Below, piece after piece: positions 34,505 to 46,190 of a stretch of 64,000 bases of DNA. The stretch covers positions 13,001,201-13,065,200 of the forward strand of contig OW799237.1 of NCBI GenBank assembly GCA_941918925.1, written 5' to 3'. How positions within the stretch are numbered: position 1 is the stretch's first letter; every line of letters begins with the position of its first letter. This DNA comes from Phyto melanocephala. Taxonomy: Eukaryota > Arthropoda > Insecta > Diptera > Rhinophoridae. The translations under genes were made by a program, and so were the position numbers. Below the pieces are notes generated by a model. It was not told the origin of the DNA and did not search any database. It saw only the letters and a program-made list of their open reading frames with translations.

Positions 34505-34826
34505 AGATAGATTCAAGAATCGAACACTGTGCGGCGATGGCTTCTTTTACACGTGCGGTAAGGGCTCGATTGGGATAAATATTGTGGTCATGAATCCATA
34601 TATTATATTGCGTATCAAATGGACGATTAAATGTACTGTTAATTTGACAAATTCCTCTATATTTTTAACGATCAAACACAAATTTTTTTAAAAATAAATT
34701 TCCACGATTTGTAAGCGTTGCTCGGGTGTAAACCTTTGCATGGTGATTTATAGAAAAAATAGCATTCCCTGATAGCTAGTTTGGGAGTTATCCCTATCAG
34801 AAGTTCTAGATGTCTAAAAAACACCC
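34505..34826 (-). pseudogene. Mariner-like element 5' end and transposase N-terminus
   Basis: On the minus strand the element opens GGGTGTTTTTTAGACATC next to TA (34827-34828), a typical terminal repeat. The frame from 34741 reads MQRFTPEQRLQIVEIYF, a classic N-terminal helix-turn-helix. After frameshifts RPFDTQYNIWIHDHNIYPN and RALTARVKEAIAA correspond to NRPTExTIxxxxxxF...NRARTVRTPEAIAAV of intact relatives. The catalytic domain and the other end are missing. Confidence 0.75.
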
Positions 34827-34828
34827 TA

Positions 34829-35862
34829 TAGCAGGGATTTCAAAAAAGGCTAAACATAATCTTCTTCAAAATAAATAAAAATTTAAAAAGTTATACCCAA
34901 ATGCTTTCATATTAATAAACACAAACTGTGGTATTAATTTTTTGCTGCGCACTCCTTAGATACTTTACAATTTCTTTTTTTTTCCAATTCTTAGCTAATA
35001 TTCTTAAAGCATTCAAGCGTAAGTATTAATATAAATCCTTGTAATTTTTGTAAAATTGATGCAAAATATTTTTCATTAAATTGTGAGATTAAACCACAAA
35101 AACTCCCTGTACTGACTAGGGGGCAGGCATTGATGAGGTAAATTCTAGCGGGACTAAGCAGAGTATTAAAAACTAAACCGCCACAAAAAAGATAAGGGTT
35201 CAAGTTTTTTTTTTTCATGAGCCATAGCAGTAGCAAAAGCTACTGATGGTTTTCGTTAACATTTTTTTACTCGTATTCAACTTTTTTGCTTAACTTTGTT
35301 TTTGTTTACTGGTTCCGTTCGCGGTAAAAAATAAAATTATTTGTAATAAAATTTATTATAATGGCTGCTAACTGAAGTTGTTATCGTCGTTGTTGTTGTG
35401 ATAGTAACAAATGCCATCAAAATCTGTAATAAAGAGTTTGCCAGCAAATACTATAATATTTACGAGTAAGGACTAAAAGGAGTGAAAATATTTGATCTTT
35501 AATTTCTTACGATGAAAATTCTTAAATTTGTTTTTGTTTTAAAATGTTGACTCAACATTACAATTACTTCAATAATGTACACCATGTGGCTTAAAAATTT
35601 TATACAATAACTTTTATATTTCTTTTTCAGATTATAAAATATACAAATGGAATTTTTTTACGCTTAAGCCTGGGGCCAAATTACGGCATTCGATAACGAT
35701 CGAAATTTTACTCGAACGATCGAGTTCGCTGTGCTTTAGGTATAGAGATTCTAATAAGAATTTTCAAATTTCGATCACGTTTGAAGGTTTGCCCCTCGAT
35801 ATTCTGTTCACAATTTAGAGCGAACTGTTGTTAAATTCCATATGAAAAAATTCGTAAAGAAC
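34829..35862. other. No gene; possible ~118-bp MITE at 35676-35793
   Basis: AT-rich sequence. GGGGCCAAATTACGG at about 35675 and the closing GGTTTGCCCC at about 35793 are loosely inverted, with AACGATCGAAATTT and the inverted AAATTTCGATCACG next to them. This is suggestive of a small inverted-repeat element. No target duplication. Confidence 0.35.
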
Positions 35863-36167
35863 CTAGTACACGCATGTTTTTTACATCTGACTTTAAAATT
35901 TGTGAGACATATGTAAATCTACATGTCTGTCAAAAGTGTACTTTTACAGGCAACCGTTGCTGATTGCTTTGCAGCAGAGATTTCTGCCAACGGGTGATGT
36001 CATATGTTTTGACAGAAGAAAATAGAGCGCGCTGTAATTGAAATATTTTCAGATGTCTCAACACATGTTTTTTATAGAAGTAATATTTTAAAGGTAACAC
36101 ACGACATGTTCGTATTTATCAGTGTGGAATTTGTCAAGTCAGATGTAAAAAACATACCGTGTATTAG
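35863..36167. mobile_element. MITE with ~30-bp inverted repeats
   Basis: The left end CTAGTACACGCATG and then TTTTTTACATCTGACTT is mirrored at the right as CTAATACACGGTATG plus TTTTTTACATCTGACTT. Treated as TA-flanked (35864-35865 and 36165-36166), the element is about 299 bp. The interior has a small palindrome AGACATATGTAAATCTACATGTCTG-like region (near 35906). No coding capacity. Confidence 0.7.
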
Positions 36168-36555
36168 CTGCTTAAGTAATACTTATGGAATAATGTTGCC
36201 TAATAGGTATGCACTCTGTTTATAACGTAAAAAACTTATGAAATGTTTCTATCAACATTCAAGCAACATTTTATTTCGTATGAAACTATGTGAACAATAG
36301 TTATTTCGTACGAAATTCAAAGCAAGCGATAATATTTTTTTTGTTTGGTTAATTTAAAAATTATTTTTGTATGCCAAATTCTTCGTGTGTAATGTTGCTC
36401 ATCATATTTCAAAAATTAAAACAAAATATCAGGCTTAAGTTTAAAAAATAATGTCACTTAAATGACATCCCTCTTATCATCTTTGCAATCATAAGTTTTT
36501 TTTAAAGCGTTATTGTAAGTATATTGCAACATTTGTAGCAGTAGCTCCCGAATTT
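36168..36555. other. No gene seen
   Basis: AT-rich sequence without recognised features. Confidence 0.5.
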
Positions 36556-37290
36556 TTGCAATAATGTTGGCCTTGAGTTCAAGGATTTCTTCAAATAACC
36601 CCAGAGGAAATGGTCGGGAGCTGACAAATCTGGCGAATTAATTAATTAATTAATTTCCAAATTTATTGAAATTATTCGCTGTTCAAAAATATGACTCAAA
36701 AGTGCCACTGTATCTCGGGAAGTATAGGTAGTGGCTTCATCCTACTGAAATATACCTTGTTTTTAAGAGCATAACGTAAAAAATTTTCTAACATAAACCG
36801 ACATCGCTTTCTATTTTCGGTTACAGCTCTTTAATCTTTCATTTCGAACAAGTAATGCCCAATGATATGTACAAATGTAATACCAAACTATACTGTAAAC
36901 CTATTGGGGGTACAATTGGCGTTGATGAATGACTTTTGGAATTTCCGAATCCATTTCATTAAAAATGAGTCCCACATAATCAGATTTTCAATAAATTTGA
37001 TTACATTTCATTGTGGAATTAAAATGTAAAATTTATACGTTGCTGATGATCTGTGAGTTTTAATTCTTGCACCAACTGTACCTTATCTGGGAATAACAGT
37101 AAATTTTGCTTTTAAAATAATAAATAAGCACAACGTTTTCTGGTAAACATTTCTGGGGTTTTGTTAACACTTTGCTCTACATTTTCAATATTTTCTGCAG
37201 TTCGAATTAAACGTGATCTACTGGATAGAGGCACAGCTCTTTGGTTGCCATGTTTGTTGGTGACGATGAACTAAACTATTAATTATTGCT
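36556..37290 (-). pseudogene. Mariner/Tc1-like transposase pseudogene
   Basis: Minus-strand reading in shifting frames gives RLIRTAENIENVEQSVNKTP near 37200, FPDKVQLVQELKLTDHQQR near 37080, and VIHQRQLYPQ near 36920. Further on come DEATTYTSRDTVALLSHIFE (second catalytic D block) near 36720 and SPDLSAPDHFLWGYLKKSLN near 36600 around the third acid. The order and spacing fit a complete transposase from linker to C-terminus. The SDEAHF block is lost in a damaged patch near 36960. Many stops show an old copy. The ends were not found. Confidence 0.8.
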
Positions 37291-39177
37291 TAAGAGGACG
37301 AAATTTTTAAGTTAAAGGTCGACATTATGGTATTTGCTTTAAAAAAATTGATCGCTGTTTTAAACAAAAGTCTATTATTGAGGTTCCTTATTCGGTGGTC
37401 AATCTCTCAATTATATACTTTCTAGGTGTTAATTATATTAGTAGTTATAATGCTTCAGGTACGACAGAAAAAGCATAGAACTCACAACACATATCACTCT
37501 TTTAAATATTTAAAAATTGTTGTTCCAGTTTAACTGTCTGAAGTCCTTTTTATTGAACAGTCAAACAAAATGGGGGGTGGCAGTTTGTGAAGAAAACTTT
37601 TTTCCAACTACACACAAAACAACAAGAATACAATACTCCAGGCAATAATAAAGTTTTCTGTTACATCCATAAAGCGATAAAAAGAAACAACTCTTTTTAA
37701 AACAAACAAAGAACACAATCAAAAGAAATACAATTGAAAATATAAACAAAAATTATGCCTAAAATATGTATGAATTACCAACAATATGGCAACTCTTGGT
37801 GCACACACTGACACCTATTAAAACGTATGTAGTATATAAAGATAACATTCGCATAACAGTGGGTAGAGTTCAGTATCTGTGCTTGTGTAAATGTTAACGT
37901 TGTCCTTTGATTTTTCAACCCTTTTCAACGTGTTTGTTTGTTGAAAAAATCTATATAAAATAGTTATAAGTGTTTGTGGCGAAATGTGCTGCGACTTTTA
38001 TATACACATACGCAATGCGTGTGTATTTTTTCCACTTTTATAACCACTACACACTTTGACAAATTTAATTTGGCGGGGAAATATTAGAATTTCGCTACTT
38101 TAGAAGGCATTCGTTTATACGAACAACAACATTATTATATAAACATACTCTCTTCTTCACATTATCCCGTTACCATTTATTTACTGTAAATGTAAACAAA
38201 GCCATAAGTGAGTGTGAGTTTGTGTGTGTATATACATATGTATGACACACGCATTTTCACACCAATATTGGTTACATTTAACTTTATATGTCGTTTGGTC
38301 TATTTCTTTTGTTGTTTTTGCAAAATTTACTTTTGAAATAAAAGGGTTGTCTGCGGAGCCCACTCTGTTAATGTACGTAAAACGAGCAGTAGTGTAATTT
38401 AAACAAGATTGATGGTTTTGATGGAAGCTCTCCATTTTGTATTTAAAACGCCAACAAACAAACGCAAGTGAAACAAAAAAAAAAAGAAAAAAGCTCAAAG
38501 TTTCTCTTTAACACAGATGTGTCAGAAAATCATTAATTTTGATTTATTATAACGAATTCTTCGTTAAAAGTAAATTTGATGCCTCCCAAATCTTGTTTTT
38601 CTAATTTTTAAATTCTAATATCCATAAATTATGGCAAAAGAAAAAAAAACAAAAGTGAAAAATCATTTATTATTTGAGAGATAAAAATAATCATACAGGG
38701 AATTAGTGTCAAGATACATTTTTCTTCGTTTTTTGTGTAGAATATTTAGGACTGAAGTATTTTTCTTACATATAATTTGATCCTGAAAAAGTGAGTGGAG
38801 ACAATTTCATTTAGGCAGGTAGACAGATAGAAAGCCCCTTGGTCGAAGTGCAGTAGGTCACTCAGATTAATTTCACTATGGGCTAAAATTTAGAATAATA
38901 ATATTTAAAATGTTAAAAATCTGATGGATTAATATGTATGACTCTGAAATTTTACAAATAAAGGATTTTGGTTACGATTATTGTAATAATGGAAAATGAT
39001 GATAATTCACCCACTTTAACGACCATGTTCTATATAACGATGTTCTTAAATTCATATGATTTCTAAATGGACAAGAATTTTAGAAGAATAGGCTACTCTA
39101 TCTTGCAATATATAAGTTTAAATTATCAGCATAAATCACTTTAATACACCTACTTTAACTTCTCCAATATCTTGGTA
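37291..39177. other. No gene seen
   Basis: Host-like AT-rich DNA with TG/CA-rich short repeats near 38215. A 105-codon minus-strand frame at 38181-38498 is low-complexity at its start, repeats HTQTHTH at its end and matches nothing I know. Confidence 0.45.
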
Positions 39178-40740
39178 ACAAGGAAAAATGCTACATTCGG
39201 CCATGTTGAATCTAGTAATACCCTTTACCATCATGTATTTATATAGGTATAGGGACCACATCGTAGCTTAGCTTAGATTTAATATTGTACGTTATTTTGG
39301 TTTATTATTTCAAACGCCATTTTTGAATTTGTACATAGTTACCCATATTGATGGATTGAGAAAACCAAAGCCATTTTCTTTGGGACGTCAAGTTAGATTT
39401 AAACTTTTTAATAGTTTGCTGTATTCTATTGGTCAACCTCTTTCATTTAATAAAGATATTATGGGATTGAAGGGGCATATCAGTAATTCCTCTTTTTAAC
39501 TCATATATCTGCCATTTTATATCGGACGCCATCTTGGATTTTAACTTTTTTAATATTTACTCTATTTTACTGTTCAAGAACTTTTATTTGATACCTTTAT
39601 TGTGGGGGTTGAAGTCGGCAAAGCCATAATTCCTATTTTTGACTCATATATCCATCATTTTATTTTGGACTCCATCTTGGATTTTAAATTTTTCACTGTA
39701 ACTTTTAACTACATATTACTGGGAAAGGCGTTTTGTTTGATACCAATATTGAGGGGGTTGCGGTGGGTACAATTTTAATTACTAGAGTTGACTCGTATGT
39801 AAACCAATTTTACGCCATTTTGTGGTAGCGCGTATCTTGGAATTAAAATTTTTAATAATGTCTTATATTCTTCTTGTCAATACCTTTGTTTTGATAACCA
39901 CATATTTCTATCTCCCTCTCCCTCTGCTTTTGATTTTCGTTTGGAAGTTTTAGGAAAACATATTTGTATTTTTGTGTTTATATCTCAGTTAGTTTCAAAC
40001 CGTTTTGTCATTTTTTCTCGGCAATAATTTCCGAGGCTATTGTTTGTATTCTGGTGTCTTAAGTAGGTAGGCAGGTGGGTAAGGCTGGTTCAAAGTTACC
40101 CTCACACCCTCACCCGGAGACCATTACGTTCCATTGTGACGCCTTAATATAGAAATAAAGAGAAGAATAAAATAGGAATATAAATAGTTAGAAGAGAAAG
40201 AGTCTGTGGCGGGTGTCTTAAGCAAGTTAAAAAATTAATTAGGAGCTTTAAAAATTTGATGTATTTAAAAAAATATTTTAAGAAATTATTTTCGCCTATA
40301 ACTTTGTCTGTTAGCAACTGATTTTTCCAAAATTTTTTTGAGAATATCCCTTAAAGCATATTATATCTATAGACAGTGACAAACTTCTCTATAAATTAAC
40401 CTACGGCTGGAAAACATTGAATTTTGTGGTAAAAATATGAAAAAAAACAGAGGCAGCCGTCTTTATCTGCTCATATCTCAGAAAATTATGGAGCGAGCGG
40501 GCTGCGTCAATATTCAATTTAAATTTCAATTCATTCCATTATATTTTTATAAGATTCATACCACGTCCGTATCTGAGTATTATGCGGGGACTTCTTTCTT
40601 AAGGTTAATTTAACCAATACATGGACAGAAGTAATTGACTCCCCTAGTCTTAATGTGGTCGGAAATGAATATTGTGGAAATTACAAACGAAATGAAAAAG
40701 CTATAAGTATACCCTTGGCACCACAGGTGAAGGGTATAAA
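39178..40740 (+). mobile_element. DINE-1/Helentron-like element, second copy
   Basis: The left end reads CAAGGAAAAATGCTACATTCGGCCATGTTGAAT-like sequence and then TAATACCCTTT. The right end closes with the hairpin TATACCCTT...AAGGGTATA (40708-40738) followed by A-rich sequence, with AAGCTATAAG just before. Four degenerate units at about 145-158 bp spacing carry CCATCTTGGATTTTAA-like words (39385, 39529, 39672, 39830). It has no coding capacity. A retroposed insert lies at 40064-40211. Confidence 0.65.
40064..40211 (-). mobile_element. 5'-truncated SINE-like insert in the DINE-1-like element
   Basis: An 11-bp direct duplication GGTGTCTTAAG flanks the insert (40053-40063 and 40212-40222). On the minus strand the insert begins GCCACAGACTCTTTCTCTTC, runs through pyrimidine-rich sequence, and ends CCACCTGCCTACCTA. 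Both the ACTCTTTCTCTTCTA part and the ACCTACCTA-type tail resemble the SINE at 49389-49604. It lacks the tRNA-like head, so I read it as a truncated member or relative. Confidence 0.55.
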
Positions 40741-40741
40741 A

Positions 40742-43155
40742 AAAACGTTGGTAATATTACTCCTTATGTAAAAATACTTTCAGCCAAACCTTAACAAGAG
40801 CGGCAAGCGTTTTTTGGCTGTCAATAATTCTCCTAGCAAACAATTTGTATGAAAAAAACTGAAATAACGCTTTGCAAATGGAAACCCTAACTTTGACAAG
40901 GCGTTAGTTATGGAAGCTGGCTGAAGTACAACTGTTGTTGTTTTTTTTCACTATTGTAATTGTTGAAAAGTAATGCCATTTTCGCTATTTTCAAGTTAAT
41001 CTCGCGATTTTAATTCTATTCAGTGAGTTGTATTTAAAAACATTAGTAAACATTACTGTTCATTACACAACGATAACGCTCTTGTTTAGGCTTGTTACAT
41101 CAGCGTTACCGCTCAGCAAAATATTACGCAACGGCGACCGCTCCTATTTAGGTTGGTCTGTTAGGTTTCGTTTTGAGGCAAAATATAAAAGAATAAATTG
41201 ATAATAAGTAAGACTTCAACAAAGAGCATAGACCATGTTTTAGTCAATCGAACTTATTCTATATTGACTGAGTTGTTAACAAAATAAAATACTACACCAA
41301 ATTGGTGGTGGGGTATCAAAAAATTTTTTACATACAAATATAGTGCTCTTACTTGCTATTCCTTAAAAGAAAATTTTATTGAACATAATTTGGATTACTA
41401 ATGAGAATCTGTGTTAAATTGCAAATTAAAAAAAATAGTTGTCATTAAAAATTATTAATTAATGATTATTATTTCCCCTTCTAATTATAATTTTTGTTTA
41501 TTTTCTACTGCTATAATGACCATTTTACATGAATTCACTTGTATGGTTTTCTTTTTCCTGTTTCAAAACACGCATGTTTCCAAAACGAATAAAAAAAACA
41601 TAATAAAATAAAATTATGCAAATTTGTATTAAAAGTCCTTTTTTCAAAACACTCATATAACAAACCCCTAAATAAATTTGAACACAAACGCCTACAAATT
41701 GCTGTCGTACCGACATATTAATAAGAATCCAAATTAAACAATAAAACTTATTATGTACAAAAGTAAAAACATATTATATTATACTTTACTAAATGACCCC
41801 CATATTTGACCTCCATCCTCTATTACCACACATTCACATACTCATTAATACACATGTCCTGTTTTTATAACACGTGCCTTGCTGAATTGCGCGGAGTATA
41901 ATGAACTGTAATGTGTAAAGTATGTGTGTATGTATGTAAATTTTTTTCCTAATGACCTTTGACTTTATATCCGTTTTTTCGGCTGTCCCTCTATGACTTA
42001 CTCTCACATGACCGTAATAATAATTAACGCTCTTGTTTAAGTCAGATTAAGAGTTGACATATTATTGTTGTTTTTTTTTTTGACGATTTTTTGAAATTCA
42101 TGTTTGTGCAGGTTGTTTTGGTCAAGATTGATAATTATTCAAATTAGGCTTTGATATGGTTGTGTTTTTTTTTTTGCCAAATAATGTTGCCTTTGAGCTG
42201 AGTGTGTGACATATTAAAAAGTCATTTGGTTTGTAAACACTTTTATAAGTTTTGTTATAGAGTGTGTTTTTTTTTTCATTCATTTTCTTAACGTTTTTGT
42301 ATTTCGTTTAACATAATTTTTTGGTCAACGGAAGTTAAACACATACCGGAAATGCGTGTTTTCTTAGTGTGTCTTTAATACTCGTACTATACCAAAACTT
42401 GAACACTCATGTACGTTCATAAATTGCTCATTAATATTTGTAATATTTGTTTTTATATGTGTGTATGAGAACTTGGTGAGTTTAAGGACAAATCATTAAT
42501 AAATGTCATGGAATTAGGCGTATGTACAATTTAAGGTGGAAGGAAAATATTTTTGAATAAGAAAAATGTATATTTAATATAAATAAAATTTAAACAAAAG
42601 TTCGATAGCAAATACAATCTGAAAATATCTCAAAATTTCAAACTATTTTTTTAAACAGAAAATACCGTTATATGCAACGGAGAACTGATACAACAAAGTT
42701 AATTTTTTGGGGATGTTTTCTGTCAAGGCCAATTCGTATATCAGGGATGGAAGAGACATTTTCATTAAAAAAATTTTAATAAAAAAAAACGTTATGTATA
42801 TGTGAAATACATTATAAATGGTGTAAAAGCAATAAATAAACTTGCAGCATTTATTATACAAAAACTTAACTTAAGAATTGTTTAATGCTGAAATTGAAAT
42901 CTAATTTTCCATCCCTGCATTACAATACCTGTATAAATTCGCCTTAAGAAAATATTGATTATATTCGTTGACATTTGGCGACTAAAGAAGAGTCTCAAAG
43001 TCATTTGTAAAACAATGTTTGAAAGTCTTTAACATTTTCGATTGAATATGTTTTTATCACCCTATAAATGTATCAAACTTTTGATGGTGATAACTGTAAA
43101 ACTAATTTTTATACAAATCAAGTGTGTTTAAGTTTTTTTTTTCTCAGTATATGCA
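40742..43155. other. No gene; fragment of a DINE-1-like 5' end at 41290-41357
   Basis: Mostly AT-rich. At 41290-41357, on the minus strand, AGCAAGTAAGAGCACTATAT and later ACCCCACCACCAATT match the left end of the element at 17797, so this is a solo end fragment. ATAACTAACGCCTTGTCAA at 29391 recurs inverted near 40892-40910. The 40890-41180 stretch may belong to a further unidentified repeat. Confidence 0.4.
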
Positions 43156-43159
43156 TATT

Positions 43160-43620
43160 GAAAAATCACCGTGCAAAGACATACACCAGAACAACGTTAA
43201 CAAATCGTGAAAATTTATTTCCAAAATTCGCGCTTTGTTCGCCAAATTAATAAAGCACTACCTTAAGTTTACGCTGCGCATAATCGTTCACCTGAGCAGG
43301 TAATACGCAATACTAATGATCCATTCATGACTTTTGTGGATAATACATCGCCGCTGTAGACTCGATTGTGGCAGAGGACTTGAACTTATCGATTCGAAGC
43401 CTTTCTGAGAAATTCGGTAAAGCTTATCGACTAGTTTGAACATTTTCAGGACCATCAGTTGCATCGTGTGTTCGGTGAATGGGCTGAAAATCAACTGTGA
43501 GTCAAACCAGCTATGTTTTGTCATGTAAACAAGCAAAGTTGACGTTTTTGAAGAGAGAATCAAGTCTCATAAGAGTCTGATAACTGACAAGCAATTCAAC
43601 GTAAGTTGAAAAGTTAGTGT
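43160..43620 (+). pseudogene. Mariner-like transposase N-terminal relic
   Basis: KTYTRTTLTNR (frame-shifted TPEQR..IV), KIYFQNSRF-like sequence, then AAHNRSPEQVIRNT near 43275 match the helix-turn-helix and HNRPTEQxI block. After stops, DHQLHRVFGEWAENQL near 43450 is the linker block before the core. HVNKQS, stop, RFWKRESS near 43525 is a damaged GYVNKQNxRxWGxENP. The catalytic residues are lost. Heavily decayed. Confidence 0.7.
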
Positions 43621-43920
43621 ACAGAGTGGAACAAGGTTTTTTAAAGAAACCTTTAGTTCAACTTAGCTCTTAGTTGAAGACAACGATGGAAAACGTCTAA
43701 CGGAATCTGTATGGCTCCGACCTTGGAATATGGCACAACTTAAAATAAGAACCAAAAAAAACAAATAACTAAATGAGAGTACTTCAAGTAACCTCTGTAG
43801 ATTAATTATCTATTATTTTTTGAGAACGCTTTAGCTTATTCTACTTTTGGAGGTCTTTTCTGTTTCATCATTAGCAAAGAATTTCATAACTAAATAACCT
43901 AACTATTGCTTAAAAGCCAA

Positions 43921-44115
43921 GGTTAGGTTAGGTAAAACAGGCAGCTGTTGTACAGTTCACTTGGTCTATTATATTGATCCCTTTGCGATACCTGAATAGA
44001 AAAGTAAGAATAGAATAGAAAATAAGCAGGCAAGTCCAGAGTCTCCGGCGGGAATCGAACCCGCAACCCCTAAGCTAGGAGAACAGCACACTGCTGACTA
44101 GTCCATCGGTTCATC
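43921..44115 (-). mobile_element. tRNA-derived SINE, copy 1 (tail type A)
   Basis: An 18-bp perfect target duplication, CTATTGCTTAAAAGCCAA, flanks the insert (43903-43920 and 44116-44133). Read on the minus strand, it starts GATGAACCGATGGACTAGTC (A-box-like) and has GCGGGTTCGATTCCCGCCGG about 45 bp later, a perfect RNA polymerase III B box. A body with GGAGACTCTGGACTTGCCTG, a TATTCTATTCTTAC pyrimidine stretch and a tail CACAAAG-like...CAGCTGCCTG ending in (ACCTA)n follow. At 195 bp it is a complete SINE. A tRNA-like head plus long duplications mark LINE-driven retroposition. Confidence 0.9.
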
Positions 44116-44133
44116 CTATTGCTTAAAAGCCAA

Positions 44134-44860
44134 AGTTTTAATGAAAATATTTCTTTAAAAAAATCCATTATTAAATTCTTCATATAAATAATCTCTAAAT
44201 TTTAGAAAACAGTACACACAGTCATAAATTTTAGCTCGATGATTTAAAGATCTTAAGCAAATTCTCTTTATTAGAATATTCATTCAAACGTAACTCTCTC
44301 TCATTTATATCGCTAATAACGCATTACGCGTCTAGATATTTTTGTTTGGCATCATTAATTTTTAGAGCTTAAGCAGATGACATATAAGACACATAATAAT
44401 AAGGAAAACAACAACAACAATGAAAATATCTAATATTATCAAACCCTCCTAAATAAACAAACAACAGAGCGAAATGAGTCAAAAAAACCATTCCCTTGAA
44501 TGTACTTGTACAACTTCAGGTTGATGGGCGTTTATTTGGTGTTTTTTTTTGTGGAATGGAACAAAAAAGAAGAAACAGCAGAGGCTTTGTGTCTTGTCAT
44601 CTTCAAACATTAAAAATCATCAACAAATACAATCAAAGGGGAACCTTGAGTTTGTAGTTTTTTCATTCATTTTATGGATTTAACTGCATATCCTAGTTGG
44701 TAAATTTAGGTTTGTTTTTTTAATTTTAATTTTTAAAGGATTTAAATTTTATGTTACACAAACTGTAGACTGTAACATTCACTAATATTTATTTATTCTA
44801 AGCAGCTTCAAATATTGCTATGCCTGCAATTGCTACTGTTTCGACATGATACCAATTAAA
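44134..44860. other. No gene seen
   Basis: Host-like AT-rich sequence. Confidence 0.5.
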
Positions 44861-45413
44861 AGGTTGTCTCAGTAAGAATGCGCTGTTTCAGTTAAAAAAA
44901 AACACGTATTTTTTGAGATAGTTACGACTTTTTATGGGATTATAAAGAAGACATGTTACGATTAAGTATTAAGTAAAATATCCTTCAAGCGATCCAAAGG
45001 CTCTGATGACAGGCCACTAATCTTGTCATGAAATATTCCATGACTTTTTCTTAGAGATGTGGCTTTATCTCACCTATGACGGGTTGGACTTGGACTTTGG
45101 ACATTAGACTCCGGAATTGTTTCTGATTTATTCGCACTAAACCAGGATTGAACCAAACCCTAACAAAAATCCCATGGCGTTAAATCGTGGCTTTTCGTGG
45201 CCAGTTGACATCATATTTCATGAGATAACTGGTTTTGAAAATCATTGCTGCAAGAAATGGATTGATCCATGCTCGGTGTGACGCTTGCACCGTCTTGCTG
45301 AAACCACATATCGTCCAGATCCATGCCATCCACACAAAGCCACAAGAACTAATTAATCATTTTCCTTTTCCGAATGCCGTTTACACTTCCTTAAATTTCG
45401 TCCTGCTGACCAA

Positions 45414-45622
45414 GGTTGGGTTAGGTTAGGTTAGGCAGCTGTTGTGCAGCTCACTTGCGTCCATTATATTGATCCCTTTGTGATACCTGAATAGAAAAGT
45501 AAGAAAAGAATAGAGAAGAGAGAAGAGAAGCAGACAAGTCCAGAGTCTCTGGCGGGAATCTAACCCGCAACACCCAAACTAGCAGACCAGCACACTACTG
45601 ACTAGTCCACCGGTGCACCCGG
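45414..45622 (-). mobile_element. tRNA-derived SINE, copy 2 (tail type A)
   Basis: A 12-bp duplication (CCTGCTGACCAA left, CCTGCTAACCAA right) flanks it at 45402-45413 and 45623-45634. The minus-strand head is GGGTGCACCGGTGGACTAGTC; the B box is GGTTAGATTCCC, with one change from consensus. The body has CAGAGACTCTGGACTTGTCTG, and the tail has CACAAAGGGATCA, GTGAGCTGCACAACAGCTGC and (CCTAA)n. At 209 bp it matches copy 1 along its length. It is inserted within the mariner pseudogene. Confidence 0.9.
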
Positions 45623-45657
45623 CCTGCTAACCAAAATCCGCACTAAATAAAACGTTG

Positions 45658-46190
45658 TGGGTGGTAGGTAGGTCGAACAGACAGCTTGTATTCAGCTCAT
45701 TTGGTTCCATCATATCCATGATCACTTTGTGATACTTGTAAGCGAATAAGAAAAGGAAGATAAAGAATTGATTAGTTTACATATTAGCATTGGAAAAGAT
45801 TAGGAGGAAGGATAAAAAACAGCGATCGTTATCTGATTCGTCAATGGAAAATTTGCTCTAAACGTCGTTTTCAATTCTTGACTGCCCCAAAGAAGCACCC
45901 AATATACCTTTTAAAGCTGGAATTTCAGCAAGACTTCGAGTTTTAATCTCTTGAAGGCTATTGAGGTTGTAGGTACCGAAAATAGTCCTTCGGATGTTCT
46001 ACAGTGCCGGATAGTGGCACAGGTAGTGGTGTATGGTTTGTTCCTCCTCTTCTGTAATTATAGAGTGTTCGCATTCCCCTAACATGATTTGCCAAAACTG
46101 CAGTGAACAGTCAGCGTAGCCACAATGTCTTTCAGCCAGTTCCTTTCAAATCCAAAAAGCCGCTTGATACACCGAGGATCCGTTTTAGGT
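45658..46190 (-). mobile_element. 5'-truncated LINE with a SINE-like 3' tail
   Basis: The minus strand reads LFGFERNWLKDIVATLTVHC near 46150, then, across a frameshift, GECEHSIITEEEEQTIHHYL and CHYPAL. This is the cysteine/histidine tail of Jockey-like LINE ORF2. LAEIPALKGILGASLGQSR and a stop follow near 45868. About 110 bp later come GTATCACAAAGTGATCATGG, GAGCTGAATACAAGCTGTCT and ACCTACCTACC, ending at 45658. This final ~95 bp resembles the tail of SINE copies 1 and 2. The copy is inserted within the mariner element. The 5' limit is approximate and no target duplication was fixed. Confidence 0.75.

Noticed and set aside
38181..38498. 105-codon minus-strand frame
   Set aside because: It has no recognisable motif, a poly-F start and a simple-repeat HTQTHTH end.
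44046..44115. tRNA gene on the minus strand (perfect B box)
   Set aside because: The head does not fold into a full cloverleaf by eye, has a long non-tRNA body and tail, and is flanked by an 18-bp target duplication. It is a SINE.
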